A stretch of 64,000 nucleotides of DNA from Centroberyx gerrardi (Eukaryota; Chordata; Actinopteri; Beryciformes; Berycidae). The translations under genes and the position numbers were made by a program. Positions within the stretch are counted from its first letter, which is position 1. Each line of letters begins with the position of its first letter. The notes under the pieces were generated by a model. It had not been told where the DNA came from, searched no databases, and saw only the letters and a program-made list of their open reading frames with translations. The DNA lies in NCBI RefSeq assembly GCF_048128805.1, contig NC_135997.1, positions 8,559,116 through 8,623,115 on the forward strand, given 5' to 3'. Shown here one piece after another: positions 11,888-35,400 of this stretch.

Positions 11888-14010
11888 CTGGAACAGAAAG
11901 CAGCGAGACGAAACGGCCAACTGACACATGCAGCAGTCTGAGTTAATGGGTACCGCTGGGGTCGGCCTTCTCCAAAGACTCTGCCACGGACCAGAAAGGA
12001 CAAAAGTGAAGCAATGTCTCCACACAGTACCTGAATAGGACAACACAGCGAGACTATTTGAGCAGCCTAAGAATATGATAGGCTGATGAGTTACAGCCTA
12101 TAGGTGAAAGCTCTGGGAAATAACAGAGCGATGTCATTACGCAAACTGGATTTGGACATCTTTATCCCCTGCACCGGAGACACAAACACAGATGGGAAAG
12201 AGTGCCAACACTTTCTCTAAGTAGGCCTCTTTCACAGCGCTGTGAAATACCTGAGCTGTGTGGTATCTGAAGCGAACAGGGTGTGTATGGATAACATAGT
12301 AGCTCATGTAAGGGTCAAATCGTTCCTGAAATCAACAGAGGTGAGAGGATTCATGCTGCACCTTGTCTCCAGGTCCAGTGGGATTGAAATGTTATGTAAC
12401 ACCTCAAACACTGCATCACATAATGAGGCATCAGTAGAAAGAGTATAGGTTACTTTCCTACTGTTGTACCTTTAAGAGAGCAGGCCGTATTGCTTGTGTA
12501 AGTTGTATTACGCAATGGTCTATTACAGTACTCATTCATTGTGATCAGTGATCGATACTGTAATCATTGATTCGTTAATTGATGGTGTTTATCAATTTAT
12601 CTCAACATTTCCCATACAGTCTGTATTTTCAGTGTCACGTACAGCATGCACACGGCTGCAAGCACACATAAACGCACACACACACGCACACATGGGACAC
12701 ACACCACAAACACACACAGCAGACAGACGAGCTCAGTCACTTTGCTATAAGTTTGAGTTTTTACCTGTCAACAATTAATCTCTTAGATAGAAATAACAAT
12801 CAGATAGCAATCAGAGGACAGCTATAAGTCTGGCAAACGACACAAAACCCATAACTCTGCCCTCATTTCCTTGTATGTCAGCTCAAATATTTTGATAACA
12901 CACAGCCAGTCTAGACTCTGGGGCAGTCTGGTGTAAATATCAAACAGATACACACGCACAGACACACACACACACACACATTTCCTCACATTCGCAGTCC
13001 AAACATGCCTGTCCCTAGGGATGCCAGTGGCTGCCATGACGAGCAGGCCAAGACAGAAGAGAGAGACGGACAGCAGGACGGGTCTAGCAGGGAGAGACAG
13101 TGAAAGACCGAGCGGCAGACGCCATGTGATAATGTGAGAACGAGAGCAGGAGCCAGAAGGAAATGCATATCTGCTCACAGATTGTGTGAACGAGGAAAGC
13201 CCGACAACCCGCATCATTCTCCAGAAGCATCAGCAGCACTGACTCCTCTCTGGCACTTATATGGTGCAAGCCTCAGGCATCGCACCTTCATAATAAACCC
13301 CGCTGATACCGATCATAACAGCAAGCAATAACACACACATCAACCCCCGCAAAGACTCCCCTTAGGAGGATGTACACACACACACACAAAAGTGTCTTCT
13401 TAAAGTGATACTGTGGCCCCCATTCTTCACCAAACAAGCTGTAACGTTGAGATCTGATGATTGTGTTTGTCATGGCTTTAGTTGGAATGTGTTTGGTTCC
13501 TGCAAATTAACGGCACCTCTTAAAAAACACAGCAGCAGGTGATAAAGTGTTAAAGCAGTTTAGAAGGTCAGACCCATCAGGGAATGCTTCTTATCGAGTT
13601 TAAACAGAGCTTGCTCTCATATCCCTCCCCCCCTGCAGGCACACTCAAATATAAACAACTTTCATCTCCAAAATGTCAAATTTTCAGAAACGAAGAAAAA
13701 AGGAATTGTTTTTAGGTTGATGATGATGCATTTTTCAGTTTATCCAATGAGATCCAATGAGATTTTCTAAGGTTTTGATAAGCCCAAGAGTCGAAAGAAC
13801 TTTCTCAACACATAGAGGTACATGTAATCCTTCGATATAAGTCAAAACATGAAAGCCATCAAAATTGGATTTACCCGGTTTTCACCTGGTTTTCAAATGG
13901 CGATATATTTCAGTATGAGCTCAAGCCTCAATTGAAGCACAGACTCTTCTTGCATACAACACACTGGACCAAAACAAGGAGAATGAAAAATGAGAATGGA
14001 TTTGAAAATG

Positions 14011-14070
14011 AGAGAGAGAGAGAGAGATGAGGAAAGAGAAAGAAAGGAACAGAAACAGGGAGAAATAGAC

Positions 14071-14135
<65 letters not shown>
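14011..14135. repeat. GA microsatellite (two tracts)
   Basis: A short (GA)n tract at about 14011-14028 is followed by a long one at about 14076-14134, with an A-rich purine spacer. All frames here are repeat translation. Confidence 0.93.
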
Positions 14136-14139
<4 letters not shown>

Positions 14140-14751
14140 TTGGCAGTGGACTGCAATGGTACTGGGTCTGACACACTGACAGGCCAAGCCATACACAGAG
14201 CAGTCTCCTCCCCTCTCTGGCCCAGCCTATATTAACTCTCCATGGAGCTCCACCTCACAACCAGAGGCACATGGAGTAGGATAACACATCACTGAGGCTC
14301 TGAGAACACATTCACAAACATACTGACTCACATACAGGGAGATACTAGGAATCTGGTCCTGGACTGCACTGAAACCTCTCCTCCTGTCTGGCTGTGGGAA
14401 TAGCAGTGTTGGATATAAATTCTCCTGAATGGACTAATATCTTGTGTGCCATGTTGCTCCGGACACCCCTGGAGGATTCCAGCCATGGTAAGAGAGACAA
14501 TAACTGGCAAGAAGGTTTAGGTTTGCAAGAGGAAGGCTACTGAAGTGTTTTCTCTGTGTGTTTGTGATGTGTGTGTGTGTGTGTGTGTGATGGTGAGGTT
14601 GAGGTTGTCTCTGTTCCATCTAATTCTGAGATATCAACAGGTAAAAATTAAATATGGAGTATGTGTCTCTTGCTATATAATGAGATGAGAATAGCAATGC
14701 AAGAATGTCAGTTTAGTAGTAGATGGAGCTGACATATGCTTGAGATGTCAA

Positions 14752-14753
<2 letters not shown>

Positions 14754-14809
<56 letters not shown>
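14754..14809. repeat. GT microsatellite
   Basis: A pure (GT)n tract of about 56 bp. Confidence 0.96.
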
Positions 14810-14810
<1 letters not shown>

Positions 14811-15879
14811 TTCTTACTACCGTCATCAGCAAACAGACATAGGTAAACAGCATGCATGTGCGTAACTCCACTCGTAACACTACAAGAACACATTGTGGAC
14901 AATAAACAAAACCCCTGCGTTGCAACAGTACAGTGTTTTGTTTTTAAACCACAGAGCATTAATACAAGACTCAGTAGCAGTAACAGGCTGTAACAGACAC
15001 TATTCTAATCTCTGCTAAATTACTGAGACAAACCAGACCAGACAGAGATTAATATTGTTCTGTTTAAACCTATTTATTAGCGGTTGTCTCCTGACATTAA
15101 ACTAACCAGAAAGGCCTACAGCAACCAAGGCTATAACAATCCTGCTGGAGAAACATAATTATTTGAGATATTAGTTTAAAAAGAGTTATTGACAATGAGA
15201 GAAGGTGAAGTTTTTGCCTCTTGCTCCATTAGTTGACCTTTCATCTTTGTTCTCCAAACTGTCAAAAGGCCACAGTCAGAAGACGTTGCAAATCAATTTG
15301 ATACCAATTTAAAGGAGTAGGTTCAAAGGCCTGCTCCAGTTTTATCAGATTTTATTCACCAGATATCGCAGTATATCTTCAAGAATTTGATGATGAAAAG
15401 TTTCCTTTGTTGTGCACTGCATGACCTCTATCTGTTAAGTTAACTAACAGAGCTACATTTCCACTGCCAAAGATCCATGCGCATATCGTTCTCTCAAGCC
15501 ATAATTACAGCAGCATGACACACTGCACCTAGCCTGACTCTTATATAAGCATGATCGGCAGAGGCTGATTTGTCAACAGTGGGCTATTCACACGCCGAGA
15601 GAGAATTATCTATTGTTTTTTTCTGACAGGTACCTTTTGACCCACATCCATTCATGTACAGGAGAGGGCAAAGAGCAGTCATGAGGCCAGCGTGTCCTGA
15701 CAACACCTTAGCTATTGTTTTTTTGTTTTTTTATAGTGTAGCTTTAATGACAAGCTATCACTGACTCCTGTGGGTTTTATGAAGCTGTTGGGATTGAGTG
15801 AGTCCAGTGATAATGCAAACAATACATTAATAGGGATATCAAACAGTTTTTCTCAGTTAACTATTTGGAAGTGTCATGC

Positions 15880-16110
15880 CTGGTCAGCAGTAGGGAGACT
15901 GTCCTTCAACAACAGGATGATCTGAGTTCAAACCATAGACTGTAAAAAAAAAAAAAAAAAGGTTCAAACCCTCTCTTCCGTGCTGCAGTGCCCTTGAGCA
16001 AAGACATTGATTCCCTACCAGCTGGAGGGAGGCTGCTCTGTAGCTGCCCGTGACCTTTGACCTCCCCGTGGTGAGGAGGGGGGGATCAGTAAAGTATCAC
16101 ATTATTTACA
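15880..16110 (+). mobile_element. tRNA-derived SINE, fish type
   Basis: The element shows a tRNA-like B-box word (GAGTTCAAACC). After a poly(A)-type interruption at about 15942-15960 comes the characteristic body GTGCTGCAGTGCCCTTGAGC, then GCTGCTCTGTAGCTG, TGACCTTTGACCTCC, GAGGAGGGGGGGATC and AGTAAAGTATCA. The same body occurs in truncated form at about 60540-60660, which supports a dispersed family. The A-run in the middle duplicates GGTTCAAACC and suggests a nested or rearranged copy. Confidence 0.6.
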
Positions 16111-19100
16111 AAACAACATAATGTACAATATCAAGTGGATTAGTAATGTCAAATAAGTCTCACTCACTGATTCCCATTCTATTCATAAAATAGACAGAAA
16201 TACAGAAATAAGACAGAAACTCTAATGTGTCCTCAAAGCCAAAGAGGATTCCCCACCATGAATAAACCTAATATCCGTCTGAGCAGCCTCGTCATGAAAG
16301 ATTGGACCATTGGGCATTAAGTTGCACTGATTGATGACATCTATCCGTGTCTCCCTCTCTCACTCTGTTTTCCATTACATAAAAGAACTACCCTATCCTA
16401 CAATGAATTTTAGTATACTATACAAATATCACAGCAAAGGATAGAGGTCCCTACACACACACAAAAAAGCTGCCAACTGGAACTGAAAATGGTTCTTCGG
16501 AGTAATACTGTAGAAGAACCATTAGCATTTCTTTGCTTAGTCTGCATTGTGTTTTTGTTTAATTGCCCTTGTATAGGCTCATTTAGGCCTACAATTAGGC
16601 TAGTATGCAGTTAACCCCCCCATCCCGGACCATAGAGGGGTATGGTCATTTCCAAATTTATGCCATCACACCATCCAATAACTCAAATAAGAATTAAGAA
16701 CATTTTTAAAGGCTATACCAAAGAACTATGAAGAATCATCCATTAAATAAAGTGGTTCTTTAGTAGGTGATGGTGTGTTTTCTGTGTGTATAGGATATTA
16801 CAGGAATATTATAGTAATACCATAAGACATAAAAGATTACTATAAGGTCACTAAAAAAAAGCTGGGCACCACTGACGCACTTCGAGTCCCTATAGAAGTA
16901 TGATATTGTTTTCGTTATGGTCCCTTTATCTCATAATATAGGCTACATCCCTCGTTCTCAGATTATAATCTAGACATTAACTCGGCTTTCTAACGCAGTT
17001 CGCTTCCCAAGCCATGCAGGTTGTTGTCGCATTTCTCATCCCCATCCCGGAGAGCCCATCCCGGCCCGTTACAGGCATCTGCATTCCCCGGCACATGGAT
17101 CCTCACATGGTCTGCGGATGCTGATGTAGGCTCGTCTGCTGCGGCTGATGCTGCCTGCAAACCCATTCATTCACAGCGTGATACCGCAGTCTGACGGATC
17201 CGAGCTGCACAAATAGAAACCTCTTGATCTCTGATTTATTTCATCCACTCTGAGTCTCTAATTTGGGGGAGATGTAAGCCTAGAGATGACATCTGAGGGA
17301 AATTATCCGCCGTTGATGTAAAAAGAGGGAAACCAACAGCCGTGCGCATCTCGATCCCAGATGGACTTTCTAAATCCGCCAGCCGCATGCAGTGAGTGAC
17401 CTGTCCGAGGGATTTTTCGCACTAACACGACTAATGCAATAGGTGCCCCAATCTGAAAACAACACTAATGCCTTCAGGGCGAAAACAGAACGGAAACCAA
17501 TTGTATCCGGATAACAACTGCCTGTCTGCAACGAGGAAGCCTGGAAACAACAACAAGCCTAACAATGTAAATGATTGATGGTTGAATTAAAAGATTGTTT
17601 ATGGGAGAATTAAATAGAATATAGCCTGTTAAGACGACTGATTTTCTTTTTTTTTCTTTTTTTTAACTTATCTAAATATTGGCAGGCCAGAAGAGGATAC
17701 TCAGTCAGACTACGCCACAGTTTTAGACTATTTTTTGAAGAACATTAAAAATAAACACCTGAAAATAGAAGAGACGAAAAAATAAAACCCTATAGGCATA
17801 GTCCTATAGCTCAGGTAAGATAAGCTGTCATAACACCTGTGCTGGCCTACAACATTTTTATGTGCTTGTAACCAATATTTTGTGATTATTTCCAGTGTTA
17901 ATTTGCTTTGTATGCTGCATAGGACTATTCGTAATCACTTACAGCCTAAAAATAGGCATAAGAATCAATTGGATTTCTTTCCCACACCCTATCAATATAG
18001 CCCTTTCAGTTTGATCTTTTGGAAAGAATAGCAATAAAGCAAACCAATTATTGTTATTATTATTCATATTAATATTATTATTACTAGTAGTAGTAGTAAT
18101 GGTGGTGGTGTTATGTAGTAGTGTTATTAGTATTTGTATTATTAGCATTATTCGTATGTTGTTGTGAGACTACCGTTGCTATTATTCCATTTAGTCGGAT
18201 TTTGAATCTACCGCCTGTCCCAAATGATTTTCCACCTTCACCACCCGTTTTGAATGACTCTTGCTACCTTCAAGTGCTCCTCGTAATCTCCTTCTTCCGG
18301 AGGTCGTAAAAACAACTTGTCCCGTATTCAAGTGCGTTCAGTTGGAAATAATGACAAAATCTCTCCTGTTAAAAAGTAGCTTTTTGGTGGCTATTATCTT
18401 AGAAATCAAGCAGCGCAGATCCAGGTACTTGGTGCTGCAGCGTGAAGAGTGAAGAGGAGAAAATGTGCATTATGCATGTGATTGAGGTTTTAATTAATGT
18501 CAAAAACAAAAATGCATGGCAACTAAACAGTGAAAATATAAACATACAACAATATGAATTGAACAATATGAATTATGCATACAGAATGATACATAATAAC
18601 AAATAACATGAAATACAGCACTTTTGGGGGTGGAGGGGTGGGGTATGAATAATATGATTATAAGATAATATATGAGTTCTAGTTTAAATTAGATTACAAT
18701 TTGGTTTACAATCGCCAGACCACTTCATTGTTTGAATATGAAATCTGAATCTGCTATGGATAATAAGTAGCTTAATCAAATATGATTAACTGGTATCTAC
18801 ATAACTTAAAATATAAAAGTACATTGTGAGTATAATCAGTAAATCGTGTGAGTTAATTTAAAAGACACCTCTTCGCTTTTATTGGTGATACAGTATTTAT
18901 TAGGAAGCAACCACACTTTGTTCCAATTCACAGCATCTAGTAGCATTCCATTTAGTGACTGCTGCAAGAATAGATGTTTCATGGCATAATTTATGCATTT
19001 ATTACACTTTTGAGTTTCTAATGCCTATTTCCGTTTAACAGAATGGAAGATGTGAAACTGAAATATCATTACAATAATCATGACATCCAACTAGCTGAAT

Positions 19101-19189
19101 AATAGGCTACTCTCAGCAATGGCATTGGTAATGGCCTTAAATCCATTGTTATGATAGAAAATTACCACTTCACGCGTGCTCTCACCGTA
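16111..19189. other. Non-coding stretch upstream of mapk6
   Basis: No exon is supported. A GC- and CpG-richer island-like part lies at about 16990-17400 and could be a promoter for a minus-strand transcript; no convincing coding exon follows it. An AT-rich stretch with short ATT/GTA trinucleotide runs lies at about 18040-18150. Confidence 0.4.
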
Positions 19190-19365
19190 GTTGGGATATT
19201 TCCCACGGCCCGTTAAGGCAGCATCTGACGCAAACACTGCCTTTCATAGTGCTGCCCAGCCTGAATGGCGATTGCAACAGATCCGCAGGGCAGGGAGAGC
19301 GGAGCGCACTCAAACCTCATCTGGGTTTGATTTAAGAAAATAATCTGATGCGACGGATGAGAACT
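19190..19365 (+). promoter_or_regulatory. Probable mapk6 promoter and non-coding first exon
   Basis: This is a locally CpG-rich segment ending in an excellent splice donor (ACT|GTAAGTG, exon end 19365), with no upstream coding frame. Vertebrate MAPK6 has an untranslated first exon spliced to the ATG exon. A candidate acceptor (GACCGCAG) ends at 20997, 70 bp before the mapk6 start codon. The TSS cannot be placed from sequence alone, and the region could also drive a minus-strand transcript. Confidence 0.4.
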
Positions 19366-21016
19366 GTAAGTGAATTCTTATACTTTGGATTCTGTCATCA
19401 GTAAGTCTTGTTACTGTCATTTTTAAGGCAGATTTAGGTCCGTTTTGAGAGGTTTGACTGACGTCGGCTTTGTGCTGGGAGAAATACCACGTAGTCAGTA
19501 GCTCGCTAGCCTTCGCCAACAACGACTCCTTTGTTCGTGATCTCATTGGGTTTCACTATAACGTTACGCGAGTTAGGTATTCTTTAATAAGCAATGTGTA
19601 AATGTGACCGTTGTCTAGGTATCGGGTTGTTTATGTGTTCGTTACCGGGCGGCTGTGGTTGTCTGACACATTTAAACCAACTAGAGAGGTAGGTCGGTTA
19701 GCTTGTCAGCTCGCTTGCCAGTAACGTTATGCCTCCATTCCGGGGTCTCTCCGCCAGCCAGTCACAGACCCGGGAAGGCAAAATAAGCTGTAAAAAAACA
19801 AAACATTGAACAGCTTGTTTTTCTCTTTTCTAATGTTTGCCGCCTGCACTTCCTCATGTAGCTTAATCGCGTCTGACCTCTCAATGGCTTATGTTATCAG
19901 ACAATTTTATCGATACTCCAGAAACCGGACGAACAAGCGCCTAAACCGGGCGGGGGAGGGGTTAGTTTCCATCCACGATACTACATTCATAATACATTTC
20001 TACTCAAGCCGGTGGATTAGATGTTTCTGTTCCGGTCATTTTGTTGTTGTTGTTTTATTGTTGTTTTTGTGAACCCACCCCCCCGTTATATTTCAGCTGT
20101 AATAAGGTTGACGGGTGGGTTTTCTCTCATACATGCCCAGAGAGAGTTGTAGTATCGTTGGCCACATGGCTTGGTTTCAGACCAGTTTTCTGTTATCTGT
20201 AGTTTTTCAAGGTTTTAATATGCAAGTTCCCCAAATTGTAGTTATCTTGAGATTCTGAGAAATAAAGTGTCTATCAATTTGCATGGGAAAAGAATACTTA
20301 ATTAGATATTCAAATGGAAAATAATGAAATTGAAACTGTTAATGGTTATGGCACTTTTTATGGATTATTTATTCTTAACTTTTTTTTTCTTGGTTTGTCC
20401 TTGTCTTTTTCAGGTTATGCCCAAATAAAATGGAGGATAGTTTTGATTGCGACTGTGGCGAGCTTGAGCCACCTGATCATTGAGGGTGAATCACTTTGAA
20501 GACTCAAGGCCAGACTCATTTCAGATCTTCAGATCAGGTGAATTAACAGGAAAATACATAAATAAATTAAAAAAAAAAAAAAAGTGCTTTTTGGCACATT
20601 AGTATGAAGCTGCTCAGGACCAGTCATACACTGAATGTATCTGCACTGTGAGGATGCAACTAGATGCTTTTATAGTTTCACACAATTTCAGTGCTTTTTA
20701 ATTGCCGTCAAAGTCCATTCCATTGCAGTCTTTAAAACACTAGTCAACCAAGCATTGTTGAGTTAAAGAAGCCCACAACCAGGATTGGAGAAGGAATTCC
20801 ACTTTGAAATTTACTACCCTTACACAAGATGTCAAGAAACTTTGACTACAGCTTAGTGCCCCACATCTGACAGTGAGGGCTAGACAGGGGGAAATCAGTA
20901 GTTCTCTGTACAGGGGTGAGTTAGCACGGCCTCCAAAGTAGCGGGGGAGTCCATCAGATAAATCCCTCTGTCAGTGTTACATTGGCCTTGACCGCAGGCC
21001 AGATCCCCAACGTTAG

Positions 21017-31024
<10,008 letters not shown>

Positions 31025-32387
31025 AATATAAAAAACAAAAAAAAAAAACAGCCTCCCTCACAGTGCAAAATCTAGGTGGTTCTGTTTTTATGTTTTGTTT
31101 TATAATAATGATATATATTATTTTACTTGAATCATTTCATACCTTTTTATGTACGGTTACGTTTTAATTTAGATTTTTTTTTTTTTGGTATTATGAATTC
31201 AAAGGGGTGATTTAATATATTGAAAGAGTGTTGGTCATCACTCTGAGCCTTGATCACCAGGCCTTCATGGGTTAATGTCTACATACCCATTGCTAAACTG
31301 GCATGTCATTCGCACACTTAAGTACTGTAGACTAGCAGAGAGGAGAAAGCAGGAGGGAAGTAGCTGGAAAATGGATGGATTGATGGGAGGAAAGGTATAA
31401 TAATGTGAGAGTTGAGGTTTGGCTGAGAAGGTGGGAGACATTGTCACTAATATTATTGCTGTAGGCTGTGGAAGTGCTTTTTCAAACCAACAGCCTTTCC
31501 TGGGATGGGAGACACAAGCAAAAGGGGATGGGGATTCTTTTTTTTTTTTCTTTTTTTTTTTAGTGTTTGTAACTTATTTTTTTTTCCAAAGAAAGCTTCC
31601 TTAATAACCCTTTCATACTGTAAATTTATTTGACACATGATGCCAGCAGCAACCATTATTGTAGACGTTGATGTAAATGTGTTATCTACCTCAAGGTAAC
31701 AGCCGCGAGAGACACTCGAAGCCGCACTAGTGCTTTACACACATGACCATCCTCATACCATGAAGTGACATGGTCACGTAGATTAAATCTGTCTCACTTA
31801 AGCATTTAACATAGTGAGGTGTTTCAGTAATCATTATTTATTTCTAGCAGACGTGCGATATTTATTTTAACAAAATGTGTTATTTCAATGTGATTATTGG
31901 AGATCGAGGGGTTGGACAGACTTCCATTTTCGTTTCGGCACTATATGGGGCGTGTAAGTGTTCCTTTTGTTTATGGTAGGATGCAAATTCATCTGTTTTT
32001 ATGTTCTAAAAGAAGTTGAAGCTTTCCATTTTCCATCAATATTGTCCTAGTGGATATCATTCTTTTTGTTCATTTTTTAAATTTATAGGTGCATTCTGTC
32101 TTTAGTGGAAAAACTGCTTTATGGTTTAAAGAAGCGCCTAAAAGTCTTAATTTTTTATCTAAATGTATTGTAAAAAATTGCGTGCATGGAGGCAAGAGAA
32201 GGTACATTAAAAGCAAAGTTAATGGTGAAGTATATTGTACGTCATTAATTTTATTTTAATTGTATGTTTTTATTAAATTTATATATACTTTTTTCCAAGC
32301 AAGCATGATGAATTAGGTTAAGGTGTAGCATGTAGAACATTTATGGACATTTTTTTTTTATTTTTTTTTTGCCTTGAAAGGCTGGCT

Positions 32388-32422
<35 letters not shown>

Positions 32423-32480
32423 TAATCATTGGTTCCCCTGTTCTACAAAATATCTCAAAATAAAATTACCGGCAAAGAGT
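31025..32480 (+). other. mapk6: mapk6 3' UTR and poly(A) signal
   Basis: AT-rich sequence follows the TAA stop at 31022-31024. A canonical AATAAA at 32459-32464 is the best 3' end; an earlier ATTAAA lies near 32206. The stretch holds several T-runs (31546-31560, about 32392-32422). A further AATAAA at about 33241 could be an extended end. Confidence 0.65.
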
Positions 32481-35400
32481 CTCGACTGCTCTTCTCCTTT
32501 CTTTCTGGTCAGGAGCGGCTCCCAGGGTGTGTGCCTTCCTGACCGCACGTATCGCCCTGCCGAGTTAAGTGCTGTTTTTGTCACTTGAATATTGTACCGC
32601 GGCACAGCCATGAGATCCTCCTGCCTGGATGAAATGTGCTGACTGCGGTCCTGCCACCTCCAGAGTCCAGTTTTAATGTCCACGCAGGCAGACTAAATTA
32701 CACTGCGAGCGCTGAGGAACAGGGACACAAGCCTTGAATCACCAGCTAAATGTAGCTCTGCCTCTGACCGCCATACATCACACCTGTCTGCTTGGAACAC
32801 CTATTCCTACCTGGTTTTAGGTGTAAAACACTGCAGAGGAACCAACAGCCCACAGAAGGGTTATATATGCAAATGTGTAGGTTTTGCATTATTGGCTGTA
32901 ACATCTCTGCTGTGTTGAAATAATGCCACATTGTCATATTGGCCTGTTAACAGACCTGATGTGGAAAGTTGCTCCTGGTTTGACACCATTTGGCGTCCCA
33001 GCTCAGGCCAGCCCCCAGTGTTTCCCAACTTCTCTAAAATCTAAATCACATGAGAAAAAAACTGAAGAGAAGACATGTGGAAATGATCCACTTCTCCAGG
33101 CCACAGGGAATTCATGTCAAAATGAAAGTGTTCAGCCAGTTATGGGATTTAATTTCAGCGGTTAGAGAGAGTAGAATATGCAGTCGGATGTTTTCATCTC
33201 AAGACTGGGATCTTTCTAGTTTATAAATATCTTGTTTGCTAAATAAAGTATACTTACAGCCTCTGGGTTTTCTTTGCTCTCTGTCTCAAAGTGTGTTTTG
33301 TAGGGGCACAGTGAATAGTTTACAAGGTTGAAAAATGGTGTGGGAGATTCACAGCAAGCTGCTCATTCTTATTGGGTCCAGGAGCTTCTTCAGCAGACTC
33401 GGCCTGCGTCACACGACTCTGACCTTACAGGACGGGGAAAGTTGTGGGACGGAGATCAGAGCCGGTTAGGTGTTTCACACACAATAACCAACTACAGCTG
33501 GGTTTTGGTTTTCAGCGGTGTTGCTTCCTGCTAAGAGAAATCAGGTCAGCTATGTGTTGCTTCTCTGCTCTCTTGATAATAATACGGTCCTAAGCCATGG
33601 CGATTAAACCCTGCTGGCACATTCAGATGGAAGCAACAGTGCCTCATCTGTGTTAAGTGCTAGGATAGAAAGAGAGGACTGGCAAGACTAAATGTAGGTC
33701 AAACACTCGGTCACCTTATCAGGGCCAGGATGTCACGCACACCTTTCACCACAGTCATGGCATTATGTCCACACTGCTAGCAGCTTGCGGCTTTGCTGGT
33801 GTCTAAACTAGCAAAGCCCTGTCTTCCCTAACCTCCTTTTCAACCTCCTTCCCTCTGGCCAAGCTTCTTGTCTTCCCTTTCCCTTTCTGTTCTCTCTCTC
33901 CCTGTCTTCTACAGCTAAACAGGGGACAGCAGAACACGATGATGGTTCACTAATTTATCTTCCGCTCATATGTCAACACTGTGTGTCAACACCACAAAGG
34001 CCTTCCTCGTTATCCCCATCGCCACACACACGAACGCTGCATCTCAAGTCCCGCCTTTATTGTCCCACAAGGGGAAATTTGGCTGCAGTCAGGACCATTA
34101 GAAAAATAAAAACACCTGCATCTCTTGGAAATGCTTCCATTTTGATCAGCATGACACCACTTTGAGGAATTGCAAATTTAAATTAGATGTGTAGTTCTCC
34201 CAACCACAGAGTCTTTCCCTCACTGCAACACCTACGTACCTAGAGCTTTCTCCCCTCTCCCTCCCGCTGCACCCCCTTCTCCCACCCACACACTCCTCTC
34301 CCCTCCTTGCCGCTCATCCCTCGCCCTCTGAGGTCTCCCCGAGGTCCTGGGCTGTCAGGTGTCGTCAGGTTAAAAATAAGATCCAGGAACAAAAGGATAA
34401 GCTGCTCAACTCACCACCCATCAGCTGACAGCGGCTTAACGCATCGCCAACTAATTCAAGGTCATGAATGCTACTCTCTTTCCTGGAAGGCCAATTAAAA
34501 CCCCAATGTTGGAGAGTTAGCAAAGACTGGAAATAACCTAAGCTTCTATTTCCTCCAGTGGAAACTACTGAAATAAGTGCTATAGGTGAGCTATGTATGT
34601 AACCTTGCTTGGCAGAATTCTGCAGTGTGGTTTTGGATGTGGAAACAACACCCCCGCTGTCCATTCAGTTATCTGCTAAAACTTGAGGCAGTTCATTACA
34701 GCTACTTAGTGTCAGGGAGTGCACCCATATATTCAGACCAGAGTTCTGGAGTGTTGGCCGGCTGCTAAACTTATAACACAAAGTGCCCTTATAAATAGAC
34801 CTGCGCTCCCTGGGACCGGCACTTTGAATACATCAACCTCTGCCAAAGTTACAGAGAGTCCTGACTGTTGACATTAGACCGGTGTGTGTCATACTTTATA
34901 TGACTCCTGAACAATGTTTTGATGTGAAAGGATATGGTTGGGATTTCCAAATCTGGATTCGTGAGAGATGCTTTTCAAGAAGAGTGTGTTCCGGAGAGTA
35001 AACACGATACTGTTTTGCACAGCCATTCCCAGAAAATGTTATTTTTCTCTTATATAACTTGAATTGCCCATGCACTCGCCTTATGAATATGAATGACATC
35101 GATATTTCAATACATGCTTCATATAACAGTGTGCAGCTAAAATTGTGAACCTGACTAGCTTCTGACAGTCTATTCTGACTGCAGAACATTGCTGTAATTT
35201 CACTCTCAAATTTGCCACCATCTTGCAAATGATTTTTGGACGAGGTAATACCTGATATTTTGACTGAGCCTTTGAAAAAGGGTGATGTAGTTATCAGTTA
35301 GAGAAAGACAGATGCATTATCCCTCTATTAGGCTTAGGCACTCCGGGCCTCACACGATAAACAATGGTGACTAACTGTGGCACACGGTAATTTGTGTCCT

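Larger units (their letters stand above)
11888..15879. other. Non-coding stretch, several microsatellites
   Basis: No gene is supported. Short CA tracts occur near 12680 and 12960-12980. On the plus strand, a CCATGGTAAGAG donor-like site at about 14486 follows a stretch with a TATATTAA box (near 14228). This could be a first exon of an unrecognised transcript, but nothing downstream confirms it. Confidence 0.4.

Noticed and set aside
11888..12003. Extension of the 11.8-kb exon upstream as one long exon
   Set aside because: The strong acceptor at 11888 fits better, and the upstream peptide is not protein-like. A separate exon ending near 11951 would leave an intron of only about 60 bp.
13893..14235. 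Overlapping Ser/Leu- and Arg/Glu-rich frames
   Set aside because: Translation of the GA microsatellite on both strands.
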